64,000 nucleotides of DNA. Source: DASSUW01 sp963730535 (GTDB lineage Bacteria > Actinomycetota > Thermoleophilia > Solirubrobacterales > Solirubrobacteraceae). The stretch is taken from positions 248,001-312,000 of the forward strand of contig CAVSRU010000012.1 of assembly GCA_963730535.1 (NCBI GenBank), written 5' to 3'. Below the pieces are notes generated by a model. The model was not told the origin of the DNA and did not search any database. It was given only the letters and a program-made list of their open reading frames with translations. Below, piece after piece: positions 44,001 to 52,809 of the stretch. Each line of letters begins with the position of its first letter. Position 1 is the first letter of the stretch. The position numbers and the translations under genes are program-made.

Positions 44001-45169
44001 CCGAGCACCTTCGAGAGCGGGGACGGGAAGCGCGGCAGGAACCGCGTGCCGGCGAGCCACTCAGTGAGGCGGGCCGCCTCTCCCTCCAGCGCCTCAAGAC
44101 CCTCGGTACCGACGTCCTCGAGCAGCTGGAGCACGACCTCGCCGCTCTCTCCCTGCCGCCAGCCCCCGACGATCCGGCCGTCCCACCAGACGGTCGGGCC
44201 GGCGTTGCCGTTGGTGTCGAAGAGCTGCGCCTTGTAGTCGCCCAGATACCACTCGCGCTCGAACCAGCCCATCGTCGTGGGGTCGAGCGGTGGGAGGAGG
44301 GCGGCCCAGGGCTCGACCGGCTCGACCGGCTCGAGGTCGTCGGGGAGCAGGTAGCCGGGCTGCCCGTCGAGGTCGACCTCGACCGCCTCCAGGTCGGACA
44401 GCGCGCGGCGGACGGCGGCGACGGTGGAGCCCAGCCACCACTTGATGTCGGCAGCCGTCCCCGGGCCGAACGCGCGCAGCCAGCGCTCGACGAGGCCCGC
44501 GACGCCCGCAGCCACAGAGGGAGCCGCGAGCTCCTCCCCCAGCCACGCCTCCATCGAGGTCCAGCGCGGCCTCGACGTCGTCCACCCGCCGTCGTTCGAC
44601 GCCCGCACGATCCGCCCCGCCGCCGACAGCGTGGTCAGCACGCGAGGGCCGACCGACACCTGGCCGCCCCACGACTTCCCCTCTCCGTAGGTCATCGAGC
44701 CCTCGAGCAGCGGAATCTCGGCCCGCAGCTCGGACGAGGTCGCCTCGCGGCCCCCGGAGAGGGCGTCGAGCACCTGCGCGCCGACGTCCGACAGCCACCG
44801 CTCGCCGTCCGGATACAGGGCCGCCTTCTCGACGTCGCGGATCAGGCGGCGGCGCTCGGCGTCGGCGACCCGCTCGCTGGCGCCCGCCTGAGCCACCCGC
44901 AGCACGTCGCGCGCGAACACGAACAGCGTGCGGCGCATCGCGAGGTGCTTGACCAGCGTGCGATCGGCGTAGAGCGCCCGGTCCAGGTCGGCGACGGCGA
45001 ACCCGTCGACCCGCGCCCACGCCGACAGGTAGACGGTCGCCGGGTCGGTCCCGTGCAGGCACACCACCCGCTCGGCCGCCTCCACCACGTCGACCGCCCG
45101 CAAGCCGGGCGCCAGGCCGTGCCGGCGCGCCAGCCGCGCCCGCCGCTCCGCCGCGCCGACCGCCCGCAC
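43997..45169 (-). CDS. Winged-helix domain protein, AlkZ-like (HTH_42)
   Basis: This 390-residue protein matches the winged-helix DNA-binding domain superfamily HTH_42, which includes the AlkZ/AZL DNA glycosylases. The opening ARRHGLAPGLR and CLHGTDPATVYLSAWARVDGF near residue 37, MRRTLFVF near 77, and the central TYGEGKSWGGQV are characteristic. Some members unhook DNA crosslinks; others are uncharacterised. It is coupled to the carbonic anhydrase gene by a one-base overlap. Confidence 0.75.
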   Translation of the reverse strand: MRAVGAAERRARLARRHGLAPGLRAVDVVEAAERVVCLHGTDPATVYLSAWARVDGFAVADLDRALYADRTLVKHLAMRRTLFVFARDVLRVAQAGASERVADAERRRLIRDVEKAALYPDGERWLSDVGAQVLDALSGGREATSSELRAEIPLLEGSMTYGEGKSWGGQVSVGPRVLTTLSAAGRIVRASNDGGWTTSRPRWTSMEAWLGEELAAPSVAAGVAGLVERWLRAFGPGTAADIKWWLGSTVAAVRRALSDLEAVEVDLDGQPGYLLPDDLEPVEPVEPWAALLPPLDPTTMGWFEREWYLGDYKAQLFDTNGNAGPTVWWDGRIVGGWRQGESGEVVLQLLEDVGTEGLEALEGEAARLTEWLAGTRFLPRFPSPLSKVLG

Positions 45170-45675
45170 TAGTCGACCGCGACCTCGCGCAGCGCGTGCG
45201 TGTCGACGTCGTAGACGAAGCCGCGCACCCCCGCCGTATCGACGAGGAACGGCGAGCGGCGCACACGCAGGATGGACTGGCGGACGTCGGCGTCGAGGTC
45301 GCTGAAGGACTCGATCGCAAACGCGGGAGCGAGGCCCGTCGCCTCCTGCAACTCGGCGCGGAAACCGTCGTCGGTCAGCCCCTGCACGCCGCAGTCCGTG
45401 TGGTGGATGAGCATCACCTCCCGTGTGCCGAGCCGCCGCTGCGAGATCGCGAGCGACCGGATCACGTCGTCGGTGATCACCCCGCCCGCGTTGCGCAGGA
45501 CGTGCGCCTCGCCTTGCTGGAGCCCCAGCGCCGCGAAGACGTCGAGCCGCGAGTCCATGCAGGTGACGATCGCCAGCCGGCGCCGGGGCCGGACGTCGAG
45601 GTGCTGTGCGGGGAGCGAGTCCGCGAACGCTCGGTTGTTGGCCACGAGGGCGTCGATCACGTCCACGCGTGGCAC
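45169..45675 (-). CDS. Beta-class carbonic anhydrase
   Basis: This 168-residue enzyme carries the zinc ligands in VTCMDSRLD near residue 39 and HHTDCGVQG near 90. The short length and CMDSR-HHTDCG pair match small bacterial beta carbonic anhydrases, which interconvert CO2 and bicarbonate. GTG 45675 begins the reading frame. Its stop touches the start of the winged-helix gene, so they are transcribed together, though no shared function is apparent. Confidence 0.88.
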   Translation of the reverse strand: MPRVDVIDALVANNRAFADSLPAQHLDVRPRRRLAIVTCMDSRLDVFAALGLQQGEAHVLRNAGGVITDDVIRSLAISQRRLGTREVMLIHHTDCGVQGLTDDGFRAELQEATGLAPAFAIESFSDLDADVRQSILRVRRSPFLVDTAGVRGFVYDVDTHALREVAVD

Positions 45676-45686
45676 CCTAGAGAGCC

Positions 45687-46031
45687 ATGAGCGATCCCGG
45701 TGTCATGTTGGTGGCCGAGCTCCACGGCCTCGTCGGCCGGCAGAGCGAGCTGCGCGAGCTGCTCGACGCGCTCGCCACCGGCGCGCGCGAAGAGCCCGGC
45801 TGCCGCAGCTACCGAGTCCTCACCGCCGAGGAGCCCGGCGAATGGGTGCTCCTCTCCGCGTGGGTCGACGAGGCCGCGCTGCGCGCCCACTACGCCACGC
45901 CGCACTACCGCCGCTACCGCGACGCCGTCGGACCGCTGCTGGCGCGGCCGAGCGACGTGGTCGTCCACCACGTCGACCGCACGGTCCATGCGCGCGACCC
46001 GAACCCGCCCGATCCGGGGATGCTCGGCTAG
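45687..46031 (+). CDS. Antibiotic-biosynthesis-monooxygenase-family protein (ABM)
   Basis: This protein of 114 residues has the ferredoxin-like ABM fold: VAELHGLVGRQSELRELLDAL, then EPGCRSYRVL, EWVLLSAWVDEAALRAHYATPHYRRY. Members are small quinol monooxygenases or heme-degrading enzymes, usually cytoplasmic dimers. The substrate is unknown. It is divergent from carbonic anhydrase (11 bp) and convergent with the ATPase-like gene. Confidence 0.8.
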   Translation: MSDPGVMLVAELHGLVGRQSELRELLDALATGAREEPGCRSYRVLTAEEPGEWVLLSAWVDEAALRAHYATPHYRRYRDAVGPLLARPSDVVVHHVDRTVHARDPNPPDPGMLG

Positions 46032-46435
46032 CCGGCGCCGAGCTCGAACCGCAGCCACACCTCGGTGCCCTGCGGCACGCGTTCGCGGATCGCGAATGCG
46101 TCGGCGGTGCTGGCGATGATGCCGAAGCCCATGCCCGCGCCCCGATAGTCGGAGGACGACGCACGGAGGCCCGACCCGTCGTCGACGACGACGATCTCCA
46201 GCGCCCCGTCCTCGATGTCGGCGGCGATGTCGATGCGCCCCACCTCGGGCGCCGTGTACGCGTGCAGCACCGTGTTGGCGAGCGCCTCGGTCAGCGCGAT
46301 CCCCACGCGATCCTGGAGCTCGGGGTCGCCGCCGTGCTCGCCGGCGAAGGAGCGCATCCAGCGCCGCGCGGTTCCCACCGACCGGGCCTCCGCCGGGAGC
46401 TCGAACGTCATCAGCGGGACGGGTGCCGAGTTCAC
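46028..46435 (-). CDS. Anti-sigma-factor-type ATP-binding protein (RsbW-like)
   Basis: This is a 135-residue HATPase_c_2 protein. The N-box is LTEALANTVLHAY near residue 48, then VVVDDGSGL and GAGMGFGIIAS. Such kinases (RsbW/SpoIIAB) bind a sigma factor or phosphorylate an anti-anti-sigma protein. GTG 46435 overlaps the stop of the next upstream gene (GTGA), suggesting that the small cysteine-containing protein works with it. No sigma factor gene is near. Confidence 0.82.
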   Translation of the reverse strand: MNSAPVPLMTFELPAEARSVGTARRWMRSFAGEHGGDPELQDRVGIALTEALANTVLHAYTAPEVGRIDIAADIEDGALEIVVVDDGSGLRASSSDYRGAGMGFGIIASTADAFAIRERVPQGTEVWLRFELGAG

Positions 46436-46806
46436 GACGCCCCCTCGGCGCGCGGGTCGGTCTCCTCGGCGATGCGGCCCGCAGCTCCGTGCTTGACCAC
46501 CACCTCGTAGTCGCCGCCGTCAGCCACCACCTCGTCGAAATGCGCCTCGTGGCCGGCGACGAGCACGAACCGCCGTGGATGGGCGCGCACCGCCTCGTAC
46601 TCGCTCAGCGCCATCTCCACCACGGCGTTGCACCCGAGCTGGCCACATTCGCACACGAACGGGCTCCGGCGGTCGCGCGTCACGCGGCCTGCCTCGATCG
46701 CCTCGTTGACGGAGCGGGCGACGGTCTCGTTGTGCGCGATCCGCTCGTCCGGCAGCCGCGCTCCCGGACCTCCGACGCCGGGCTGCGACGGCTCTGGAGC
46801 ATCCAC
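46432..46806 (-). CDS. Conserved small protein with CxCG-C metal-like motif
   Basis: This 124-residue protein of unknown function has, near residue 52, FVCECGQLGCNAVVEMALSEY, a possible metal site formed by three cysteines, followed by RRFVLVAGHEAHFDEVV, and it ends with ETDPRAEGA. The GTG start at 46806 precedes a disordered acidic region. It is translationally coupled to the RsbW-like gene, so it may be a sensor or partner of that regulator, but this is only positional. Confidence 0.65.
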   Translation of the reverse strand: MDAPEPSQPGVGGPGARLPDERIAHNETVARSVNEAIEAGRVTRDRRSPFVCECGQLGCNAVVEMALSEYEAVRAHPRRFVLVAGHEAHFDEVVADGGDYEVVVKHGAAGRIAEETDPRAEGAS

Positions 46807-46844
46807 GCGCGGAGTGTTACACCTCGGACGCGATACTTATTCAC

Positions 46845-47279
46845 GTGGCCTTCGTCGCACCCGCACGTCACCTGCTCCGAGCGCGAGATCTCGCCGACGC
46901 CCGCTACTTCGAGCCGCTCGACGTCGACGACCTGGCCCGCGCCGCCGGCCTCTCTCGCGCGCACTTCAGCCGCGAGTTCCGCCGCGCGTTCGGCGAGTCG
47001 CCGCACGCCTACCTGCTCACCCGGCGGCTCGAGCGCGCGGCCGCCCTGCTCCGTACCACCGATCGCTCGGTGGCCGACATCTGCTTCTCGGTGGGGCTCC
47101 AGAGCGTCGGCTCGTTCACCACCAGCTTCACGCGTACGTTCGGCGCCTCCCCCACCGCCTACCGCGCGGAGTTCCCGCCCGCCGCTCAGCGGGTGATGGT
47201 CCCCAGCTGCGTGATCCGCGCCTACGCGCGGCCGCAACGCAGCACGTTTGGAGAAGACAACGGCGCGCAACGCGTTTAG
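46845..47279 (+). CDS. AraC-family regulator, DNA-binding domain only
   Basis: This 144-residue protein contains both helix-turn-helix units of the AraC family: LDVDDLARAAGLSRAHFSREFRRAFGESPHAYL and SVADICFSVGLQSVGSFTTSF. It lacks a separate sensor domain. GTG 46845 is used. The VOC protein follows after 45 bp, a frequent pairing in actinobacteria, and may be its target. Confidence 0.87.
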   Translation: MAFVAPARHLLRARDLADARYFEPLDVDDLARAAGLSRAHFSREFRRAFGESPHAYLLTRRLERAAALLRTTDRSVADICFSVGLQSVGSFTTSFTRTFGASPTAYRAEFPPAAQRVMVPSCVIRAYARPQRSTFGEDNGAQRV

Positions 47280-47324
47280 CGTGGCCCACGTCAACTCCCC
47301 TCGATCTCCCAAGGAGGACCACTC

Positions 47325-47753
47325 ATGAGGATCGCCAACGCCCATCTGTGGGTGCATGACCAGGACGACGCGCGCGACTTCTACACGAAGAAGCTCGGCA
47401 TGGAGGTGCGCAGCGACGTGACCGTGGCGGAGCTCGGCAACTTCCGCTGGCTCACCGTCGGCCCCGCGGGCCAGCCCGACGTCGCGATCGCCCTGATGGC
47501 CATTCCGGGCCCGCCGGTGTTCGAGCCCGACACCGCCGACAAGGTGCGCGAGCTGATGTCCAAGGGCGCGGCAGGCACCGTCTTCCTCACCAGCGAGGAC
47601 TGCCGTGCCGAGTACGAGGAGCTCAAGGGCCGCGGCGTGGAGTTCACGGAGCCGCCGGAGGAGCGCCCCTACGGGATCGACGCCGGCTTCCGCGACCCGT
47701 CGGGCAACGCCCTGCGCCTCACCCAGGTCACCGGGGCGTTCGCGAGCGCCTGA
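47325..47753 (+). CDS. VOC-family protein (glyoxalase-like)
   Basis: This 142-residue protein consists of two beta-alpha-beta-beta-beta modules: VHDQDDARDFYTKKLGMEVR near the start and FREP-like GFRDPSGNALRLTQ near the end. Members include glyoxalase I, dioxygenases and antibiotic-resistance proteins, so the function is open. An AAGGAGG ribosome site precedes the ATG. A 15-bp hairpin follows. Confidence 0.85.
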   Translation: MRIANAHLWVHDQDDARDFYTKKLGMEVRSDVTVAELGNFRWLTVGPAGQPDVAIALMAIPGPPVFEPDTADKVRELMSKGAAGTVFLTSEDCRAEYEELKGRGVEFTEPPEERPYGIDAGFRDPSGNALRLTQVTGAFASA

Positions 47754-47774
47754 CCCGTTACCGGGGCGGCGCCG

Positions 47775-47808
47775 GCACGGCGCCGGGCGTCATCGCCCGG
47801 CGCCGTGC
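47775..47808. terminator. 15-bp perfect hairpin between convergent genes
   Basis: GCACGGCGCCGGGCG (47775-47789) and CGCCCGGCGCCGTGC (47794-47808) form a perfect stem with loop TCAT. It lies between the VOC gene (+) and the binding-protein gene (-), so it is probably a bidirectional terminator. There is no T tract. Confidence 0.7.
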
Positions 47809-47817
47809 TGCGCGCGC

Positions 47818-48819
47818 TCAGCAGGACGACTTGTAGACGGCGTCCTGGTTGTCGGCGAGGTTGTCCTTGGTGAGGATCGTCGAGCCGGTGCCGATCTTCG
47901 GCTTGGTCGGCTCGTCCTTCAGGGCGGCGACGGCCTGCTGGACGCCCTGCGCGCCGATGTCGGCGGGCTTCTGGGCCACGAGCGCCTGGAGCAGACCCTC
48001 GTCGAGGTCCTTGACCTGCTTGGGCCCGGCGTCGAAGCCGACGATCTTGACGTCCTTGTTGCCCGACTCGCGGAGGCCGGCCGCGGAGCCTTCGGCCCCG
48101 AACAGGTTGGTGCCGAAGATGCCCTTCAGGTCCGGGTGCTTGGCGATGATGCCCTTGGTGATCGCCGCGGCCTTGTCGGGCTGGTCCTGGTTGTACTCCA
48201 TCCCGACGTACTCGAGCCCGAGGCTCTTGGCCTCCTCCTCGAAGCCCTGCGCACGCTGGTCGGTGGTCGTGATGCCCGGCTTGACGTTGTTGACGAACAC
48301 CTTGCCGCTGCCGCCGATCGCCTCGGCCAGCGCCTTGGCCGCCGCCTTGCCGCCACCCAGGTTGTCGGACGCGATCTGGGAGACCGCGAGGTCGGGCTGC
48401 TCGAGCGTGGTGTCGACGAGCACGATCTTGATGCCGGCGTCGGCCGCCTGCTTGATCGGCGCGTACATCGCCTTCGCGTCGGTCGGCGCGATCAGGATCG
48501 CGTCGGGCTTCTTCGCGGTGACGGCGTTGACGATCGGGGTCTGGAGCGAGGCGTCGAACTGGTCCGGGCCCTGGAAGTCGAGCGAGACGCCGAGCTTCTC
48601 GGCCTCCGCCTGCGCTCCGCAGTTCATCGTGATGTAGAACTCGTCGCCCTTGACGCCGGCGATCAGCGTCACCTTGTAGTTCTCGCCGGAGCCGCTGGCT
48701 CCGCCGCCGCCACCGCCGTCATCGTCGTCGCCGCAGGCGACGAGCCCGAGGCAGGCGAACAGCAGGATCGCGGCGAGCGCTCGTGCGCTCCACCGGCCCG
48801 ATCGAGATGAGTGGTGCAT
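47818..48819 (-). CDS. Sugar ABC importer binding lipoprotein (second system)
   Basis: This 333-residue protein has the lipobox LGLVACG (cysteine near residue 28), an Asp/Gly-rich linker, and a Peripla_BP_4 sugar-binding domain (VTLIAGVKGDEFYITMNCG, KPDAILIAPTD, GFDAGPKQV). It is the capture subunit of the importer encoded upstream by the permease and ATPase genes. GAGGAGAG precedes its ATG at 48819. The bound sugar is not known; the neighbouring kinases and aldolases suggest a ketose or polyol. Confidence 0.88.
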   Translation of the reverse strand: MHHSSRSGRWSARALAAILLFACLGLVACGDDDDGGGGGGASGSGENYKVTLIAGVKGDEFYITMNCGAQAEAEKLGVSLDFQGPDQFDASLQTPIVNAVTAKKPDAILIAPTDAKAMYAPIKQAADAGIKIVLVDTTLEQPDLAVSQIASDNLGGGKAAAKALAEAIGGSGKVFVNNVKPGITTTDQRAQGFEEEAKSLGLEYVGMEYNQDQPDKAAAITKGIIAKHPDLKGIFGTNLFGAEGSAAGLRESGNKDVKIVGFDAGPKQVKDLDEGLLQALVAQKPADIGAQGVQQAVAALKDEPTKPKIGTGSTILTKDNLADNQDAVYKSSC

Positions 48820-48851
48820 CTTGCTCTCCTCCAGGAGTTGTGGTGAATCGG

Positions 48852-49892
48852 TCACCGCGCGTACCGGGCGCGGCGGAGTTGGTCGACATAGACAGCGACG
48901 ATGAGCACAGCGCCGACGGCGACCTGCTGCCAGAACGGCTGCACGCCGACGATCACGAAGCCGTTGCGGAGCACAGCGGGGATGAACACACCGACGATGG
49001 TGCCGATGATGGTCCCCACGCCGCCGAAGAGGCTCGTGCCGCCGATGACGATGGCGGCGATGGCGTCCAGGTTGACCGTCGTGTTGCCGGAGATCGAGGT
49101 CGTGCCGAAGCGGGCGAGCGCGAGGAACCCGGCGAAGCCCGCCAGCGTGCCGCCGAGGGCGTAGACCTTGATCAGGTGCCGGTCGACGTTGACGCCGGCC
49201 CGCCGCACACCCTCCTCGTTCGACCCGATCGCGTACGTGTAGCGGCCGAAGCGGGTGCCGTGCAGGATGATCGCGAAGAAGATCGCCACCGCGGCGGCGA
49301 TCAGGACCAGGTACGGGATCTCGCCGAACAGCCGGCCGGTGCCGATCGTCTCGACCAGCTTGAAGGGCACGTCGCGCTCGTCGACGCCGCCGGTGATCAG
49401 CAGCGCGGCGCCGAGCGCCATGCCCAGCGTGCCGAGCGTGACGATGAACGACGGGATCTTCGCCTTGGTGACGAGGAAGCCGTTGAGCGTCCCCCAGGCG
49501 AGCCCGGCGGCCAGCCCGGTGATGAGGCCGACGATGATGACGCCCCAGTTGTCGCCGCCGACGGCGTTCATCATCCGTGCCGACACGACGCTCGAGAAGA
49601 CGAGCACCGAGCCGACCGACAGGTCGATGCCGGCGGTGATGATGATGTACGTCAGGCCGGTCGCGACGACCAGCAGCACCGCCGCGTCCGTGGCGATGTT
49701 GCGAGCGTTGGAGACCGTGAAGAACTCCTCGAAGCTCAGGAACGAGAAGACGGCGATCATCCCGATCAGCACGAGCAGGATCGACGTGCTGGAGCCGATG
49801 ATGAGCCGCTGCCACCAGGGCTGGGTAGGGAGGTCGGCCGTCGTGTCGACGACCTCCTCCTCGGGGGGGACAGGCGAGGTCGGCGTCGTCAT
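48852..49892 (-). CDS. Sugar ABC importer permease (CUT2)
   Basis: This 346-residue RbsC-like membrane protein carries the loop VVATGLTYIIITAGIDLSVGS near residue 80 and GSNEEGVRRAGVNVDR near 222. The N-terminal segment (residues 1-28) is acidic and cytoplasmic. Only one permease gene is present, so it probably forms a homodimer. Its ATG overlaps the ATPase stop by 4 bp. Confidence 0.88.
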   Translation of the reverse strand: MTTPTSPVPPEEEVVDTTADLPTQPWWQRLIIGSSTSILLVLIGMIAVFSFLSFEEFFTVSNARNIATDAAVLLVVATGLTYIIITAGIDLSVGSVLVFSSVVSARMMNAVGGDNWGVIIVGLITGLAAGLAWGTLNGFLVTKAKIPSFIVTLGTLGMALGAALLITGGVDERDVPFKLVETIGTGRLFGEIPYLVLIAAAVAIFFAIILHGTRFGRYTYAIGSNEEGVRRAGVNVDRHLIKVYALGGTLAGFAGFLALARFGTTSISGNTTVNLDAIAAIVIGGTSLFGGVGTIIGTIVGVFIPAVLRNGFVIVGVQPFWQQVAVGAVLIVAVYVDQLRRARYAR

Positions 49893-50677
49893 GCCTGGTC
49901 CTCCTCGTGGAAGGTGAGGGCGCCGGTCATGGCGGCGACGACGTCCTCCATCGACACCTCGCTCGGCTTGAGCCGCGCGACCCTTGCGCCCAGGCGCATG
50001 ACCTCGATGCGGTCCGCCACCTCGAAGACCTCGGGCATGTTGTGGCTGATGAGCACGACCGACAGGCCCTGCTCGCGCACGCGCTTGACCTGATCGAGCA
50101 CGTTGCGCGTCTGCACGACGCCGAGCGCCGCCGTCGGCTCGTCCATGAACACGACGCGCTTGGCCCAGGTGACCGCCCGGCAGATCGCGATGCCCTGGCG
50201 CTGGCCGCCGGACATGTTGGCGACGCGGGCGCTGGTGTCCTGGATCTTGACGCCGAGGCTGCGGAACGCCTCGTCGCTGCGGCGCCGCATGCTGCCCTTG
50301 TCGAGGAACCCGAGCTTGCCGAGCAGACCGGGGCGCATGAGCTCCCGCCCCAGGAACATGTTGGCGGCCGGGTCGATCTCTGCCGCCAGGGCGAGGTCCT
50401 GGAAGACCGTCTCGATGCCGAGGTCGCGGGCGTCGTGCGGCGTGTGGATGTCGACCGGCCGGCCCTCGAAGCGGATCTCGCCGCTGTCGGGCGGGTGGAC
50501 GCCGACGAGCGTCTTCACGAGCGTGCTCTTGCCGGCGCCGTTGTCGCCGACGAGCGCGACGACTTCCTGTGGATAGACGGTGAAGTTCGCGCCGCGTAGC
50601 GCTTGCACGCGGCCGAACGTCTTTACGACGTCACGAGCTTCGAGCACCGGCTCCGCGGCGCCTGGCACTTCTGGCAT
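49889..50677 (-). CDS. Sugar ABC importer ATPase (single domain)
   Basis: This 262-residue single ABC domain has Walker A GDNGAGKSTLVKTL near residue 38, the ABC signature MSGGQRQGIAICRAV near 147 and Walker B VFMDEPTAALG. Most CUT2 ATPases are fused tandem domains; this one is the short, single-domain kind. ATG 50677 has GGAGGAGAGG upstream; the longer start at 50704 is less likely. It heads the importer operon on the minus strand. Confidence 0.87.
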   Translation of the reverse strand: MPEVPGAAEPVLEARDVVKTFGRVQALRGANFTVYPQEVVALVGDNGAGKSTLVKTLVGVHPPDSGEIRFEGRPVDIHTPHDARDLGIETVFQDLALAAEIDPAANMFLGRELMRPGLLGKLGFLDKGSMRRRSDEAFRSLGVKIQDTSARVANMSGGQRQGIAICRAVTWAKRVVFMDEPTAALGVVQTRNVLDQVKRVREQGLSVVLISHNMPEVFEVADRIEVMRLGARVARLKPSEVSMEDVVAAMTGALTFHEEDQA

Positions 50678-50775
50678 CGCACCCCTCTCCTCCGCGGCGA
50701 GCACACTCGCCGGCGCCTGGCAATCCTTTGCGTTCTACGACCCCTCGGCGGCATTTGGCGCCGAGTTGGCGCGAC

Positions 50776-50802
50776 ACTATACGGTGAGCCGAACCAAGTC
50801 AA
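50776..50802 (-). promoter_or_regulatory. Sigma-70-like promoter of the second importer operon
   Basis: On the minus strand TTGACT (50797-50802) and TATAGT (50776-50781) are separated by 15 bp, or by 16 bp if CTTGAC is read as the -35. Two TTGGCGC copies lie just downstream of the -10 and could be operator half-sites. The region is AT-richer than its surroundings. Confidence 0.6.
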
Positions 50803-50837
50803 GCCGATTCGAACTTTTTCGGAAGCGCACCTTGAGG

Positions 50838-51656
50838 TCAGTTCCCGCCGCCGGCGGCGATCAGCTCGATGCCGTAGCTCGAGCACAGCTCCTCGACCGC
50901 CGGCGTCGTCCGGTCCATGATGACGACGTCGACGGCGTCGAGGCCGGCGATCCGCGCGAAGTCCGTGCTCCCGACCTTCGTGTGATCGAGCGGGAGCGCC
51001 ACGCGGCGGGCGCGCTCGATCACGTCGGCCTTCAAGGCGGCCTCGGCGAGGCTGCCGACGCTGATGCCGAGCTCGGAGAAGCCGCTCACGCCGATGAACG
51101 CGAGGCTGAACGTGAACCGCTGGAGGTTCTCGAGGGCGAGCGCGCCCACCACGGCGCCGTCGACCCGCCGGATCTGACCTCCGAGGAGGACGCAGTCGAT
51201 TCCGGGCACATCGGCGAGCGTGGTGGCCACGCCGAGGCTGCTTGTCAGCGTGGAGAGCCGCAGGCCGCCCTGGTGGGCGATCGCCTCGGCGACAGCGTGC
51301 ACGGTCGTCCCGCTGTCCAGGAAGACGGAGTCGCCGTCCTCGACGAGGCTCAGGCAGGCTCTCGCGATCGCCGCCTTCGCCGGGCGGTTGGCGGACTCGC
51401 GGCCGGCGAACTCGCGCTCGACGGTGGGCTGCAGCGCGAGCGCCCCACCGTGCGTGCGCTTGAGCAGCCCGCGCTCCTGGAGCACCTTGAGGTCCTTGCG
51501 CACGGTCGGCTCGGTGACCCCGAAGAGCTTCGAGAGCTCGCCGATGCGGGCGCGGCCGCGGACGGAGACGAGCTCGGCCATGCGCGCCTGGCGCTCGTCG
51601 GCGAACACTGGGCTCCCGCTCTCGATGCGATCGATCGGATCGGGACCCTCATTCAT
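50838..51656 (-). CDS. DeoR-family transcriptional regulator
   Basis: This 272-residue repressor has a winged helix near residues 22-75 (RQARMAELVSVRGRARIGELSKLFGVTEPTVRKDLKVLQ) and a DeoR sensor domain with VFLDSGTTVHAVAEAI, LLGGQIRR and DHTKVG. It probably responds to a sugar phosphate of the surrounding cluster and controls the divergently placed importer or kinase genes. It lies between the importer and the ROK kinase, separated from the latter by 24 bp. Confidence 0.87.
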   Translation of the reverse strand: MNEGPDPIDRIESGSPVFADERQARMAELVSVRGRARIGELSKLFGVTEPTVRKDLKVLQERGLLKRTHGGALALQPTVEREFAGRESANRPAKAAIARACLSLVEDGDSVFLDSGTTVHAVAEAIAHQGGLRLSTLTSSLGVATTLADVPGIDCVLLGGQIRRVDGAVVGALALENLQRFTFSLAFIGVSGFSELGISVGSLAEAALKADVIERARRVALPLDHTKVGSTDFARIAGLDAVDVVIMDRTTPAVEELCSSYGIELIAAGGGN

Positions 51657-51680
51657 GCACGCAACCTACCAGTTGGTGCA

Positions 51681-52724
51681 CTAGTTGTGCACGACTGCTT
51701 TCGGATCATGCTCGTCGGCGAGCGCTACGGCGAGCGAAGCCGCGCCCACGATGCCCGCCGCGTTGCCGAGCTCGGCGGCCGTGACGGGCGCCAGCGGCCG
51801 GATCCGCGGGAGGCTCGCTGCGTCGGCGAAGGCGCGGCGGACCGGTTCGAGAAACAGCTCGCCGGCCGCCTCCGCGAGACCGCCGCCGACGACGACCACG
51901 CTCGGATCGACGATGCTCGCGACCTGCGCCAGCGCGCGCCCGAGCCATTCGCCCCCGTCGCCGAGCGCGCGGGCCGCCAGCGGGTCGCCCTCATGCGCGA
52001 GGGCCGTGACGAGCCGCCCGTCGATCCTGTCCGCGTCGCCGCCCGCCCGCGCCAGAAGGCATGCGCCGGCAGCCGGCTCGGAGCGCGCTGCGGCCTGTGC
52101 GGCGCGCGCGATCGCGGTCCCGCTCGCGTACTGCTCGACGCACCCGCGGGCTCCGCACCCGCAAGGCAGGCCGTCCGGCACCACCGGCAGGTGGCCGATC
52201 TCGCCGCCCAGGCCGAACCCGCCGGTGACGAGCCGGTCGCCGATCACGATCCCACCGCCGATCCCCGTGCCGACCGTGGCGAGCACGAGCGAGCGTGCCC
52301 CGCGGCCGGCGCCGTGCAGGTACTCGCCCCACGCGGCGGCGTCCGCGTCGTTCGCGACCACGACCGGGAGCTCGAGCCGTTCGGCGAGGTCGTCCGCGAA
52401 CGGCCGGTCCCGCCAGTCCACGAGATACGTCGCGCCCCGGACCCGGTGCCGCTCCGCGTCGAGGAACGCCGCGGCGGCGACGCCCACGCCGACGATGGTC
52501 GGGGTGCCCGCCGAGGGCGAGGGGCCGATCGCGCTCGGCGACTCGAGCGAGGCCCGGATCCGCCGGACGAGCTCGGCGATCGCACCGAGCACGTCCTCGT
52601 ACTCGCGCACCGGCCCGGGCCAGCGCTCGAGGCGCAGCGCGCGGCCTTCCGCGTCGACCGCGGAGGCGACCAGCTTGGTTCCGCCGACGTCCACTCCGAC
52701 GGTCACGCGCTGCCCGGCGACCAT
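51681..52724 (-). CDS. ROK-family sugar kinase
   Basis: This 347-residue kinase shows the ROK features VGVDVGGTKLVASAVD near residue 8, VANDADAAAWGE near 118, TVGTGIGGGIV near 145, the EIGH motif near 168 and the zinc-type cysteine set CGCGARGCVEQYASG. It phosphorylates a hexose such as glucose, fructose or an amino sugar. ATG 52724 is chosen; the longer ORF reaches into the promoter region. It is divergent from the phosphofructokinase-like gene. Confidence 0.88.
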   Translation of the reverse strand: MVAGQRVTVGVDVGGTKLVASAVDAEGRALRLERWPGPVREYEDVLGAIAELVRRIRASLESPSAIGPSPSAGTPTIVGVGVAAAAFLDAERHRVRGATYLVDWRDRPFADDLAERLELPVVVANDADAAAWGEYLHGAGRGARSLVLATVGTGIGGGIVIGDRLVTGGFGLGGEIGHLPVVPDGLPCGCGARGCVEQYASGTAIARAAQAAARSEPAAGACLLARAGGDADRIDGRLVTALAHEGDPLAARALGDGGEWLGRALAQVASIVDPSVVVVGGGLAEAAGELFLEPVRRAFADAASLPRIRPLAPVTAAELGNAAGIVGAASLAVALADEHDPKAVVHN

Positions 52725-52769
52725 GTCCCGACCGTACCACAGTTGCTTTCGTTTAGCCACGAATAATTC

Positions 52770-52798
52770 TTGACGCGCTCGACTCGGCGCGATATAAC
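52770..52798 (+). promoter_or_regulatory. Promoter with near-leaderless start of the pfk-like gene
   Basis: TTGACG (52770-52775), exactly 17 bp, then TATAAC (52793-52798). The predicted transcription start is about 52804-52810, and the ATG is at 52810, so the mRNA would carry almost no 5' leader, and no ribosome site is visible. Strong sequence match; the transcript start itself is inferred. Confidence 0.7.
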
Positions 52799-52809
52799 GC
52801 TGAGGCCGA

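Noticed and set aside
49817..49833. GGGCTGGGTAGGGAGG inside the permease gene, similar to the 3' half of the repeat core
   Set aside because: It encodes normal permease residues, lacks the AACGTCAAC half and any hairpin, so it is probably chance.
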